NCBI RefSeq assembly: GCF_019038595.1
Contig: NZ_JAHOPF010000001.1
Coordinates: forward strand, 434,001-498,000
DNA length: 64,000 bases
Direction: 5' to 3'
DNA from: Kaistella soli
Lineage (GTDB): Bacteria > Bacteroidota > Bacteroidia > Flavobacteriales > Weeksellaceae
The position numbers were made by a program, and so were the translations under genes. Each line of letters opens with the position of its first letter. Within the stretch, counting starts at the first letter, position 1. Under the pieces are notes generated by a model. That model was not told the DNA's origin. It saw nothing but the letters and a program-made list of their open reading frames with translations, and did not search any database. Below, one piece after another: positions 1 through 7,657 of this stretch.

Positions 1-1206
1 TTCCTTATTGATAAGATTGGTGTCGCCCATCAGCACATGATTGGTAGCCAAAGAACCTGCGATTCCCTGAATAGAGGAGTTTGAGTTTACAAACTGGTTT
101 TCGTACTGGTTCTGAAGTTTCTGATAGTCTTCTTCTGAGATCAATGTGGTCTGCAGTTTTTTAATTTCCGCATCAATATCAGTTTGAAGCGTGTTTTTTG
201 TAGTTGCGCCCATAGGAATAGCAAAAAAAGCAAAAATTCCAGCATCTTCAAGTCCCTGATTAAATGCCTGAACCTGAAGTGCTTTTTTATCTTCATCCAC
301 TAATTTTTTGTATAGTACTGAAGATTTTCCGCTGCTCAGATATGAAGAAAGCATATCGAGGATGTACGCATCTTTTTCTCTGTTGGCAGGTGTTCTGTAA
401 GCAAAAACGTAGGCCGGAAGCTGAATATTTTTATCAGTTACTGTCACCTCTTTTTCTTTGGTGATAGGTTCGTCTTTCGGGAAATTTTTCGGAGTAACGC
501 TTCCTTTCGGGATATCGCCGTAATATTCAAGAATCCATTTTTTGGTCTGTTCAGGTTTAATGTCTCCTGCAACTACCAAAGTAGCGTTGTTCGGAACATA
601 GAATTTTTTATAAAAATCCTGAAACTCCGAAAGTTTTGCAGCATTAAGGTCTTCCATAGATCCGATTGTTGACCAATGGTAAGGATGATTCGTGAAAAGA
701 TTGTTCTGCACTGCAGTAAAGAGGTTTCCATAAGGCTGGTTATCCATTCTTAAACGCTTTTCTTCTTTTACCACTTCTCTTTGCGTATCTACCCCAATCT
801 GATTGATGGTGCCGCTTTTCATCCTTTCGCTTTCCATCCATAAACCAAGCTGTTCGTTATTGGAAGGGAAAGTTTCGTAATAATAGGTTCTGTCGTTGGT
901 GGTGTTGGCATTATTGGTGCCTCCGTTTGAAGAAACAATTTTAAACCAGTCGCCTCTTTTGATATTTTTGGTCCCTTCGAAAAGCAAATGTTCGAAGAAG
1001 TGAGCAAAACCGGTTCTTCCTACCAGTTCGTCTTTTGCCCCTACATGATACATCACGCCTGTAGTAACTACCGGAGCAGTATTGTCCTGATGAAGAATCA
1101 CATGCAACCCGTTCGGAAGGTCATATTCTTCAAATTTAATTTGCTGTGCGGTGGTACCCATTGCCAGGAACGCAACTGCTACAGCAGAAAGAAGTTTTCT
1201 TTTCAT
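1..1206 (-). CDS. M16 family zinc peptidase, 3' part outside window
   Basis: Only the N-terminal 402 residues lie in the window; the gene continues past the left edge. The translation opens with a signal peptide (about residues 1-20, ending ...MGTTAQ) and then the M16 peptidase domain. The inverted zinc motif HxxEH is visible as HFFEH at residues 69-73, followed by the family pattern LLFEGTKN and the R-Y/F-Y-Y-E-T strand. M16 enzymes cut small or unfolded peptides; the signal peptide places this one in the periplasm or outer membrane. An ATG at 1206 gives a normal N-terminus. No clean TAnnTTTG box was found upstream. The family is clear, the substrate unknown. Confidence 0.9.
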   Translation of the reverse strand, partial: MKRKLLSAVAVAFLAMGTTAQQIKFEEYDLPNGLHVILHQDNTAPVVTTGVMYHVGAKDELVGRTGFAHFFEHLLFEGTKNIKRGDWFKIVSSNGGTNNANTTNDRTYYYETFPSNNEQLGLWMESERMKSGTINQIGVDTQREVVKEEKRLRMDNQPYGNLFTAVQNNLFTNHPYHWSTIGSMEDLNAAKLSEFQDFYKKFYVPNNATLVVAGDIKPEQTKKWILEYYGDIPKGSVTPKNFPKDEPITKEKEVTVTDKNIQLPAYVFAYRTPANREKDAYILDMLSSYLSSGKSSVLYKKLVDEDKKALQVQAFNQGLEDAGIFAFFAIPMGATTKNTLQTDIDAEIKKLQTTLISEEDYQKLQNQYENQFVNSNSSIQGIAGSLATNHVLMGDTNLINKE

Positions 1207-1626
1207 ATTTAATTCAATTTATTTATTGGTCTTAAAATTACTTTAAATGTTACATATTTAAATTTTTCAGAAATAAAATTTTCCTATTATAAAAGGGGAA
1301 TTATTAAGCCTTCGATGGTATTGAAAACTTGTCCGGGAGCGGCGTGATTTTATTAATTTGAATGTTTGCCCGTTTCTTAATTATATTATCGTATCTTTGC
1401 AGTATAATTTATAAGAGGCAACTGCCTGCTTTCTCTATTACATTTTAGAATTCTACATTTTTTCTTATCAGTTTTCGCTATTCCGCAGCTGCTTTTATAC
1501 TTTATTACCCGATTATTTTTAGGCTTAAAAGGCACAGGGTGATTTGCTTTGCAAAAAATCGGAGGATAATATGAACAGCTTTTAAAAAAGCTCAGAACAG
1601 AACAAACTTAAATACGATAATAATAT
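1207..1626. other. Intergenic region with long leader of the cold-shock operon
   Basis: This 420-base gap separates the divergent M16 peptidase and cold-shock genes. A candidate -7 box TATCTTTG at 1392-1399 would give an untranslated leader of about 220 bases. The leader holds a small hairpin (GGCA-ac-TGCC near 1417) and, after a purine-rich GGAGG at about 1561, a four-codon reading frame ATG-AAC-AGC-TTT-TAA beginning at 1571. I see no recognisable riboswitch. The left part (1207-1390) holds nothing I can name. Confidence 0.5.
1366..1399 (+). promoter_or_regulatory. Candidate promoter of cold-shock genes
   Basis: TATCTTTG at 1392-1399 matches the Bacteroidetes -7 consensus TAnnTTTG. A TTG at 1366-1368 lies 23 bases upstream, at the long end of usual spacing, so the -33 part is uncertain. 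Confidence 0.5.
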
Positions 1627-2061
1627 ATGGCAGATTCTTTCTCAAAAAAAGAAAATTTCAAGAAAAAATTACAGAAGCAAAAAGAGAAAACTCTTAAGCG
1701 TGAAGAGCGCAAAACCAACAACAACAAAGGGAAAGCTTTAGATGAAATGTTCCTTTATGTTGATGCGAACGGGCAGTTAACAGAAACCCGTCCGGAAGAT
1801 CAAAATCGCGAGGGTGTAGATCTTAATGATATTCAGCTTGGTGCAGCACCAATAGAAGCTGAAGAGACTCTGAAAACAGGGATTATAACCTTCCTGAGTG
1901 ATAAAGGTTACGGATTTATTGCAGAAAACGGTACGCAGGAAAATGTTTTCTTCCACGAGAACAACTGTGCACACGCAGTAAAAAAAGGCAATAAAGTTTC
2001 TTTCGAAAAGGAAAGATCACCAAAAGGTTTTTCAGCTGTTAACATACAGCTTGTCAAATAA
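1627..2061 (+). CDS. Cold-shock domain protein with basic N-terminal extension
   Basis: 144 residues. The first ~40 are very rich in Lys/Glu (KKENFKKKLQKQKEKTLKREER) and look like a charged, probably disordered or coiled RNA-binding tail. The C-terminal ~65 residues form a cold-shock OB fold. RNP1-like KGYGFIA and RNP2-like NVFFHENN are both visible, though the second differs from the usual DIFVH. CSD proteins bind single-stranded RNA/DNA and act as RNA chaperones. The next gene, 30 bases downstream, is a minimal cold-shock protein, so both probably share one transcript from the long leader. The ATG at 1627 is the only sensible start. Confidence 0.88.
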   Translation: MADSFSKKENFKKKLQKQKEKTLKREERKTNNNKGKALDEMFLYVDANGQLTETRPEDQNREGVDLNDIQLGAAPIEAEETLKTGIITFLSDKGYGFIAENGTQENVFFHENNCAHAVKKGNKVSFEKERSPKGFSAVNIQLVK

Positions 2062-2091
2062 ATAATACAAAACATAATTAACAACAATACA

Positions 2092-2283
2092 ATGCAAGAA
2101 GGCACCGTAAAATTTTTCAATGAAACCAAAGGTTTCGGATTTATTACTCCGTCTAACGGAGGAGAAGACATCTTTGTTCACACATCAGGTCTTAAATCAC
2201 AAGTTCGTGAAAACGATAAAGTGGTTTACGAAGTAGAACAAGGTAAAAAAGGATTAAACGCAGTAAATGTAAAATTAGCATAA
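2092..2283 (+). CDS. Cold-shock protein, CspA type
   Basis: 63 residues, the usual size of a single-domain CspA protein. It consists only of the cold-shock OB fold: RNP1 KGFGFI at about residues 13-18 and RNP2 DIFVH at about 27-31, both intact. It binds single-stranded nucleic acid and melts RNA structure, chiefly after temperature downshift. It lies 30 bases after the longer cold-shock gene and is followed by a strong terminator, so it closes the operon. The specific paralogue (A, C, E) cannot be told from sequence. Confidence 0.95.
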   Translation: MQEGTVKFFNETKGFGFITPSNGGEDIFVHTSGLKSQVRENDKVVYEVEQGKKGLNAVNVKLA

Positions 2284-2306
2284 GCTAACCTTATATATCA
2301 CTACAT

Positions 2307-2341
2307 AATGAGGCTCCTGTTTGGAGCTTCATTTTTTTTTT
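2307..2341 (+). terminator. Rho-independent terminator of cold-shock operon
   Basis: An 11-bp stem (2307-2317 with 2323-2333, one G-U pair), a 5-base loop, then a run of at least nine T. Confidence 0.9.
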
Positions 2342-2377
2342 AACCGTTTTTTTAAGACCTTCCAAATGCCTTGTTAC

Positions 2378-2408
2378 TTTGAGGTCCGTATATATTTCAC
2401 TAAATTTG
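2378..2408 (+). promoter_or_regulatory. Promoter of uvrD/pcrA
   Basis: TTTG at 2378-2381, a 19-base spacer, then TAAATTTG at 2401-2408. This is a full match to the Bacteroidetes -33/-7 pattern and sits 22 bases before the ATG at 2431. Confidence 0.8.
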
Positions 2409-2430
2409 TTCCCCTAAAATTTTTGTTCCA

Positions 2431-4758
2431 ATGGATTACTTGAAAGGATTAAATGAAGCACAGTATGAAGCCGTTACCACGCTGGAAGGACCTTTGATGG
2501 TTCTCGCAGGCGCTGGTTCCGGTAAAACACGGGTGCTTACTATGCGTATTGCGCATTTAATAACCAATCTGGTGGATCCTTTCAATATTCTGGCGCTTAC
2601 GTTTACCAACAAAGCCGCCAAGGAAATGAAAGAACGTATCGCAAAAGTCGTTGGACAAAGTGAAGCAAGATCGCTCTGGATGGGAACCTTTCACTCGGTT
2701 TTTGCCAGGATTCTTAGAAGTGAAGCTCATCTTCTCGGTTTTCCTTCAAATTTTACCATCTACGATTCTCAGGATTCTTTGAACGTGATCCGGAAAGTAT
2801 TGAAGGAGCTTAAAATCGATGCGGATTTATACAAACCGAAAAAAGTTCAGGCGAGAATTTCAAATTACAAAAACAATCTCATCACTGTAAAAGCATATTT
2901 CGGAAATCCCGAACTCATCGAAAATGATGAACGTGCCAATATGAAACATATGGGACTGATCTATCAGAAGTATGTTGAAGCCTGTTTCCGGAACGGCGCG
3001 ATGGATTTTGATGATCTGCTTTTAAGAACCAACGAACTGCTGACGAGATTTCCGGAAGTTCTAGCAAAATATCAGGACAGATTCCGGTATATTTTGGTGG
3101 ATGAGTATCAGGATACCAACCATTCACAGTATTTAATTGTAAAAGCTCTGGCTTCAAAATTCGAAAATATCTGTGTGGTAGGAGACGACGCACAGTCCAT
3201 TTACTCTTTCCGAGGTGCGAATATTTACAATATTTTGAATTTTAAAAAAGACTATCCTGATGCGGTGACGGTTTCTTTGGAGCAGAATTACCGTTCAACG
3301 CAAAATATCGTAAATGCTGCAAATGTTGTTATTTCTAAAAATGTTCAGCAGTTCAAAAAAAATGTTTTCAGTGAAAATGAAGAAGGTGAAAAAATTAAGG
3401 TTTACCGCTCTCTCTCTGATGCTGACGAAGCGAGTTTTGTAGCTTCCAATATTTGGGAGAAGCACAATTCTGAACAGCGAAAATTCACAGATTTTGCCAT
3501 TCTGTACCGAACAAATTCCCAGACGCGTGCTTTTGAAGATGCGCTGAGAAGGAAAAATATTCCTTACAAAGTTTATGGTGGACTTTCGTTTTACCAGAGA
3601 AAAGAGGTGAAAGATCTGGTAGCTTATCTGCGTCTTTTGATCAATGAAAATGATAATGAAGCACTTACGAGAATTATAAATTATCCTGCCCGCGGAATTG
3701 GTGAAACTACCCAGAATAAACTGATTGTCTTTGCTGACAGTCAAAATGTTTCTGTTTCCACCGTTCTGGATAATTTAGGACTTTATGCTCCGCAGTTAGG
3801 TTTGAATAACGGAATTCTGACAAAACTTGCAGATTTCTGGTCGATGATTAAAGCTTTTCAGGTCATGCTGAAAACCGAAAATGCGTACACCGTTGCGATG
3901 GAAGTCGCCAAAAGAACAGGTCTCATTAAATTTCTGAAAGACGATCAAACGCCGGAAGGGATTTCCAGAGTTGAAAACGTTCAGGAATTGATGAACTCTA
4001 TGCAGGGTTTCATTGAAGAACAGCAGCAGATCGAAGACGGCGATCCTTCGCTTCCCAATTTCCTGGAAAATATCGCACTTTCCGCAGATACGCAGACCGA
4101 TAAAAAAGAAGATGGTGATCAGGTTTCACTGATGACTATTCACCTTTCAAAAGGGTTGGAATTTCCGATCGTACATTTGGTCGGTCTGGAAGAAAATTTA
4201 TTTCCGAGTTTTATGAGCTCTTCAACCCGTGAAGAACTGGAGGAAGAACGCCGTTTGTTTTATGTAGCATTGACGAGGGCTGAAAAGCAGGCCTATTTTT
4301 CCTATGCAGTTTCGAGATTTCAGTGGGGCAAGATTACAGATGCCGAACCTTCGAGGTTTTTGAGCGAAATGGATTCTGAACATATAGAATTTATCAATCC
4401 TGCTGTTGAAAGCCGTTTTATCAACCGTTCAGGTCTGAAATCGAGTATTTTTGATGATGAACCCAGCGAACCGAGATTTTTCAAAAAGAAAGAAGAAAAG
4501 AAAAGTATCCAAAGAAGCGAACCGTTACCGATTTCTCAGAATTTGAAACCTGTAGCTACCGCAAAAATTACCAATCCGAGCGGAGTTTCCTCGGAAAATA
4601 TTGAAGTGGGGGATAAGGTGCGTCACGACCGTTTTGGTGTTGGTGAAGTGCTTTTCCTGGATGGCACAGATCCACAGAATATCAAAGCAAAAGTGAAATT
4701 CCAGCATGAAGGGGAGAAGAATCTGATTCTGAAGTTTGCGAAACTCACAAAAATTTAA
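2431..4758 (+). CDS. ATP-dependent DNA helicase UvrD/PcrA (superfamily 1)
   Basis: 775 residues, about the length of PcrA/UvrD. It unwinds DNA 3' to 5' in repair and replication restart. Visible SF1A motifs: Walker A AGAGSGKT at residues 26-33, LTFTNKAAKEM (motif Ia), ILVDEYQDTN (motif II), GDDAQSIYSFRGA (III), EQNYRS (IV), MTIHLSKGLEFP (V) and YVALTRA (VI). A charged linker of ~90 residues then leads to a C-terminal domain with VGDKVRHDRFGVGEV, the tudor-like tail seen in PcrA/UvrD that contacts RNA polymerase. It is transcribed alone from its own promoter and ends at a bidirectional terminator. Confidence 0.96.
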   Translation: MDYLKGLNEAQYEAVTTLEGPLMVLAGAGSGKTRVLTMRIAHLITNLVDPFNILALTFTNKAAKEMKERIAKVVGQSEARSLWMGTFHSVFARILRSEAHLLGFPSNFTIYDSQDSLNVIRKVLKELKIDADLYKPKKVQARISNYKNNLITVKAYFGNPELIENDERANMKHMGLIYQKYVEACFRNGAMDFDDLLLRTNELLTRFPEVLAKYQDRFRYILVDEYQDTNHSQYLIVKALASKFENICVVGDDAQSIYSFRGANIYNILNFKKDYPDAVTVSLEQNYRSTQNIVNAANVVISKNVQQFKKNVFSENEEGEKIKVYRSLSDADEASFVASNIWEKHNSEQRKFTDFAILYRTNSQTRAFEDALRRKNIPYKVYGGLSFYQRKEVKDLVAYLRLLINENDNEALTRIINYPARGIGETTQNKLIVFADSQNVSVSTVLDNLGLYAPQLGLNNGILTKLADFWSMIKAFQVMLKTENAYTVAMEVAKRTGLIKFLKDDQTPEGISRVENVQELMNSMQGFIEEQQQIEDGDPSLPNFLENIALSADTQTDKKEDGDQVSLMTIHLSKGLEFPIVHLVGLEENLFPSFMSSSTREELEEERRLFYVALTRAEKQAYFSYAVSRFQWGKITDAEPSRFLSEMDSEHIEFINPAVESRFINRSGLKSSIFDDEPSEPRFFKKKEEKKSIQRSEPLPISQNLKPVATAKITNPSGVSSENIEVGDKVRHDRFGVGEVLFLDGTDPQNIKAKVKFQHEGEKNLILKFAKLTKI

Positions 4759-4770
4759 AACAGAAATAAA

Positions 4771-4801
4771 AAAGAACGCACCTTTTGGAGCGTTCTTTTT
4801 T
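4771..4801. terminator. Bidirectional terminator between uvrD and DUF3037 gene
   Basis: AAAGAACGC (4771-4779) pairs with GCGTTCTTT (4790-4798) around a 10-base loop. T runs follow on the plus strand and A runs precede it, so it can serve both convergent genes. Confidence 0.88.
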
Positions 4802-4879
4802 GTAGGTATTTACATGTTTAAATACTCCTAAAAATTGTCGTCAAGCCGCAATGCTCTGTTTTTAGAATTATTATTTACA

Positions 4880-5275
4880 TCATTTCACCAATTCCTCAAA
4901 AAGCCTTTCAAAAGTCGTATCCAGATTCTTTGCTTTTCCCGGATGGGGTCTCGAGGTCTGCACGACAGAACTTCTGACCGCCGTGAGCCAGCGGAATCTT
5001 TCCGGAATATCAAGAGCGGCAATTTCCCCGCCGGCTTTTTCGCCTTGTGCAACATGTTTGAAATTTTCAAGATTCTTTAAAATGTCTTCAAAATCAAGTT
5101 CAGAATGCATCACCGCAAATTTTTGGGGACAAAGATGAAATTCTACCCGGATGTATTTTTCTTTTTTCGAAAACATCACAAGACCGATGTTGAAAAATTC
5201 TTCTCTCTCAACCTTGGGAACAAGCCGTATTACTGCGTATTCGTAAATTTTAACCTCTTGCATTTTTCGCTTCAT
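4880..5275 (-). CDS. DUF3037 protein paired with HipA-like kinase
   Basis: 131 residues, matching the DUF3037 pattern: near the N-terminus YEYAVIRLVPKVEREEFFNIGLVMF, then an acidic helix LDFEDILKNL and a conserved RFRWLTAVRSSVVQTSRPHPG block. No catalytic motif is recognised. The start overlaps the end of the HipA-like kinase gene by 26 bases (or 14 if the second ATG at 5263 is used), so the two are translationally coupled. This pairing recurs in many bacteria as far as I recall, but its job is not established. No signal peptide or membrane segment. Confidence 0.85.
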   Translation of the reverse strand: MKRKMQEVKIYEYAVIRLVPKVEREEFFNIGLVMFSKKEKYIRVEFHLCPQKFAVMHSELDFEDILKNLENFKHVAQGEKAGGEIAALDIPERFRWLTAVRSSVVQTSRPHPGKAKNLDTTFERLFEELVK

Positions 5276-6032
5276 TTACAAAGTTATCTGAATTCTCGAG
5301 TCGGGTTTTCAGGAAATTGAAATAGATCTCTTTTATTTCATCAGGAGAATTATCGGTGTCGTTCCACTGAAGCCATTCTGAAGGGATTAATTCAACAATT
5401 TCTCTCAGTTTTTCATCATTTAAAACTGTCTTGGCAAAAGCATTTGCTTCATCCAGCATTGTCGCCTGGGAAAGTAAAACATGATCTTTTATATAAGCAA
5501 ACGGACTCAGTGCATGCTTTTCAAAATTCATCCATGAATGATGAAAATAAAACGAAGCTCCGTTATCAATCACCCAAAGTTCCTTATGCCATAATAACAG
5601 GTTGGTGTTCTTAAAAGTACGGTCGATATTGGTAATAAACGCATCAAGCCACACAATTTTGGATGCGAGAAGCGGATCGATTTTCACGGAAGCGTCGTAG
5701 GCAATCGCTCCGGAAAGGAAATGCAGGCCTAAGTTTAGACCTTCGGAAAACTTCAGCAGATCCTGAATTTCTTCGTCTCCCTCGGTTCTTCCGAAATCTA
5801 CATCAAGATTGGCAAAAACAAGCTCAGGAATTTTAAGTCCCAAAATTTCAGTGATTTTTCCGCCCAAAAGTTCGGAAATCAGCATTTTCACACCGTGTCC
5901 GCCACCACGGAATTTCAAAACATATTTAAAATCGTCATCTGCCTCGGCAAGCGCAGGAAGCGAACCGCCTTCGCGCAAAGGCAGAATGTAGCGCATCACC
6001 GTAACCGTTCGTAAAGATAAATCTTGCGTCAT
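5250..6032 (-). CDS. HipA-like kinase-fold protein
   Basis: 260 residues, much shorter than E. coli HipA (~440), lacking the HipA N-terminal subdomain. Kinase-like features can be followed: REGGSLPA loop near residues 20-27, KFRGGGHG with a lysine near 40, a catalytic-loop-like NIDRTFKNTN (Asp and Asn present), and VIDNGASF in the place of the DFG metal-binding Asp. HipA-type kinases phosphorylate Ser, for example on glutamyl-tRNA synthetase; the target here is unknown. No HipB-like DNA-binding antitoxin lies upstream. Instead the downstream overlapping gene is DUF3037. A -7 box ends only 4 bases before the ATG, suggesting a leaderless mRNA. Confidence 0.8.
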   Translation of the reverse strand: MTQDLSLRTVTVMRYILPLREGGSLPALAEADDDFKYVLKFRGGGHGVKMLISELLGGKITEILGLKIPELVFANLDVDFGRTEGDEEIQDLLKFSEGLNLGLHFLSGAIAYDASVKIDPLLASKIVWLDAFITNIDRTFKNTNLLLWHKELWVIDNGASFYFHHSWMNFEKHALSPFAYIKDHVLLSQATMLDEANAFAKTVLNDEKLREIVELIPSEWLQWNDTDNSPDEIKEIYFNFLKTRLENSDNFVNEAKNARG

Positions 6033-6036
6033 GAAG

Positions 6037-6044
6037 CAAAAATA
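6037..6044 (-). promoter_or_regulatory. -7 box of HipA-like/DUF3037 operon
   Basis: On the minus strand the sequence is TATTTTTG, a full TAnnTTTG match, 4 bases from the ATG at 6032. Transcription should start at or next to the A of the start codon. No clear -33 element seen. Confidence 0.5.
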
Positions 6045-6115
6045 CGAAAAACACAGAAGCTGAAAGTTGGAGGGCGAAGTTTTTTACTCTTTCCTAAGGA
6101 ATAATAAATATAAGA

Positions 6116-6589
6116 TCAATCGTTATGATAAGGTTTCCCTTGAAGAATCTGATCTGCACGGTAAATCTGTTCTACAAAAAAGAGGCGGATCATCTGATGT
6201 GTAAAAGTCATTTTAGATAATGACATTTTTTCATTGGCGCGCTGATAGATTTCTTCGGAAAAACCATAGGCTCCGCCAATAAAAAACGATACCTTTTTAA
6301 CGGAAGAATTCATCCAGTGATCGATTTTTGAGGCAAATTCACGGCTGGTGAACTGTTTTCCTTTTTCGTCGAGAAGAACGATGAAGTCTGAGTTTTCGGT
6401 TTGGTTGAGAAACAGTTTTCCTTCTTCTTTCTTAAGAAGTTCTGGCGAAAGATTTTTGGCGTTTTTTACGTCCGCGATTTCTGTAATTTCGAAATTCCAG
6501 TGTTTTGGAAGCCGGTTCTGGTAATATTTTACGAGATTACTGATTTCTTTATCGTCGGTTTTTCCAATACATACTAAATTAATCCGCAT
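6116..6589 (-). CDS. rlmH: 23S rRNA (pseudouridine-1915 N3)-methyltransferase RlmH
   Basis: 157 residues, against 155 in E. coli. RlmH is a SPOUT-class enzyme that transfers a methyl group from S-adenosylmethionine to pseudouridine 1915 in helix 69 of 23S rRNA. Visible family features are the N-terminal strand NLVCIGKT, LLDEKGKQFTSREFA, the knot glycines FFIGGAYGFSEE, LSKMTFTHQMIRLFFVEQIYRA and the terminal PYHND. The start ATG lies 30 bases from the ATG of the divergent membrane-protein gene, with interleaved promoters between them. Confidence 0.95.
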   Translation of the reverse strand: MRINLVCIGKTDDKEISNLVKYYQNRLPKHWNFEITEIADVKNAKNLSPELLKKEEGKLFLNQTENSDFIVLLDEKGKQFTSREFASKIDHWMNSSVKKVSFFIGGAYGFSEEIYQRANEKMSLSKMTFTHQMIRLFFVEQIYRADQILQGKPYHND

Positions 6590-6593
6590 TTCT

Positions 6594-6601
6594 TATCTTT
6601 G
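6594..6601 (+). promoter_or_regulatory. -7 box for YihY-like gene
   Basis: TATCTTTG fits TAnnTTTG and precedes the ATG at 6620 by 18 bases. This placement argues against the in-frame TTG at 6599, which would lie inside the promoter. Confidence 0.6.
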
Positions 6602-6606
6602 TTCTG

Positions 6607-6614
6607 CAAATATA
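6607..6614 (-). promoter_or_regulatory. -7 box for rlmH
   Basis: Minus-strand TATATTTG, 17 bases from the rlmH ATG. It faces the plus-strand box at 6594-6601 with only five bases between. Confidence 0.55.
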
Positions 6615-6619
6615 GATTA

Positions 6620-7621
6620 ATGGGCTTTAAAACTCCTAAATTCATACTCAAAATACATGAATTTCTTGACGATATTCACATTCCGTTTTTAGGGATTTCG
6701 CTTTGGAAAATGTTCGAGATTTACGGACAGGGAGTTTTCAAAATGCAGATCGGAAGAAGTGCAGCGAGTATCTCGTGGAGTTTTTTCCTGAGTCTGTTTC
6801 CGTTTATTCTGTTTTTACTGTCGCTGCTGCCGTATCTTCCGCATTACGACAAACTTCAGTTCTATATTTTCGAGGTGCTGATGCATAATATTTTCCCGGC
6901 TCATATACAGAAAGATGTCAGCGGATATATACAGACCTTTCTTATTCCGAATATGCAGAATATCAGCAACCTCACCATTATTTTTGCAATGATTTTTGCG
7001 GTGAACGGAACGCATTCTTTAATCAACGGTTTTAATCTTAATACCAATCTGCAGAGAGGTGCTGTGAAGGAATATTTGGTGGCTTTTGTAATTACCATCG
7101 CATTTATCTTTTTAATTATTGCCTCGCTGCTTGGTATTTATTACAGTGAAGTTGTTCTTAAGCTTTTCACACCGGAAATCAATATCTCCTGGCTGGTCGA
7201 TAATATGTCGAAGATCATCGGTTTTTTTTCTTTTCCGTTTTTCTATTTTATATTGCTCGCGCTTTTTTACTGGGTAGGCTGTCTGAAAATCACCACTTTC
7301 AAACAGGCAATCCCGGGCGCTATTTTAACGACTGTACTTTTTATCGTCCTCACTTATATCTTCGCGATTTATGTTAAAGATTTTGCCCGTTACAACGTGC
7401 TTTACGGGTCTATCGGGACGATAATTTTAGTGATGGTTTGGGTAAATCTAAATATCATTCTGATTCTTTTGGGGAACGAACTGAATATCGCCATCAAGAA
7501 AGTGAGGGTGGAAAAAATGATCGCTGATGAAGTGAAATTAAACGCATTTCATTTCAATGCAGACCTTCTGCCGGAGCTGGAAGATTCGCCCGATACCCAC
7601 AAGATCAGGATAGAAGAGTAG
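6620..7621 (+). CDS. YihY/BrkB-family inner-membrane protein
   Basis: 333 residues from ATG 6620 (MGFKTPKF). An upstream in-frame TTG at 6599 is rejected because it lies in the promoter. About six hydrophobic segments are visible, including SWSFFLSLFPFILFLLSLLPYL and the family-typical C-terminal block NVLYGSIGTIILVMVWVNLNIILILLGNELN. This pattern identifies the YihY/virulence-factor BrkB family. Members were once labelled RNase BN, wrongly; their function remains unclear. A soluble tail of ~40 residues follows the last segment. Confidence 0.9.
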   Translation: MGFKTPKFILKIHEFLDDIHIPFLGISLWKMFEIYGQGVFKMQIGRSAASISWSFFLSLFPFILFLLSLLPYLPHYDKLQFYIFEVLMHNIFPAHIQKDVSGYIQTFLIPNMQNISNLTIIFAMIFAVNGTHSLINGFNLNTNLQRGAVKEYLVAFVITIAFIFLIIASLLGIYYSEVVLKLFTPEINISWLVDNMSKIIGFFSFPFFYFILLALFYWVGCLKITTFKQAIPGAILTTVLFIVLTYIFAIYVKDFARYNVLYGSIGTIILVMVWVNLNIILILLGNELNIAIKKVRVEKMIADEVKLNAFHFNADLLPELEDSPDTHKIRIEE

Positions 7622-7657
7622 ATGCTGAAAGTTTTTCCGCTTAAATTGCAATCAGAT

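Noticed and set aside
2908-3744. Open frames antisense to uvrD
   Set aside because: They sit fully inside a well-recognised helicase gene and show no domain features.
4880-6032. Classical HipBA toxin-antitoxin
   Set aside because: No HipB-like DNA-binding gene; the kinase is short and its partner is DUF3037.
6599-6619. TTG start for the YihY-like gene
   Set aside because: The TTG is the end of the TATCTTTG promoter box; ATG 6620 is in frame and gives a normal N-terminus.
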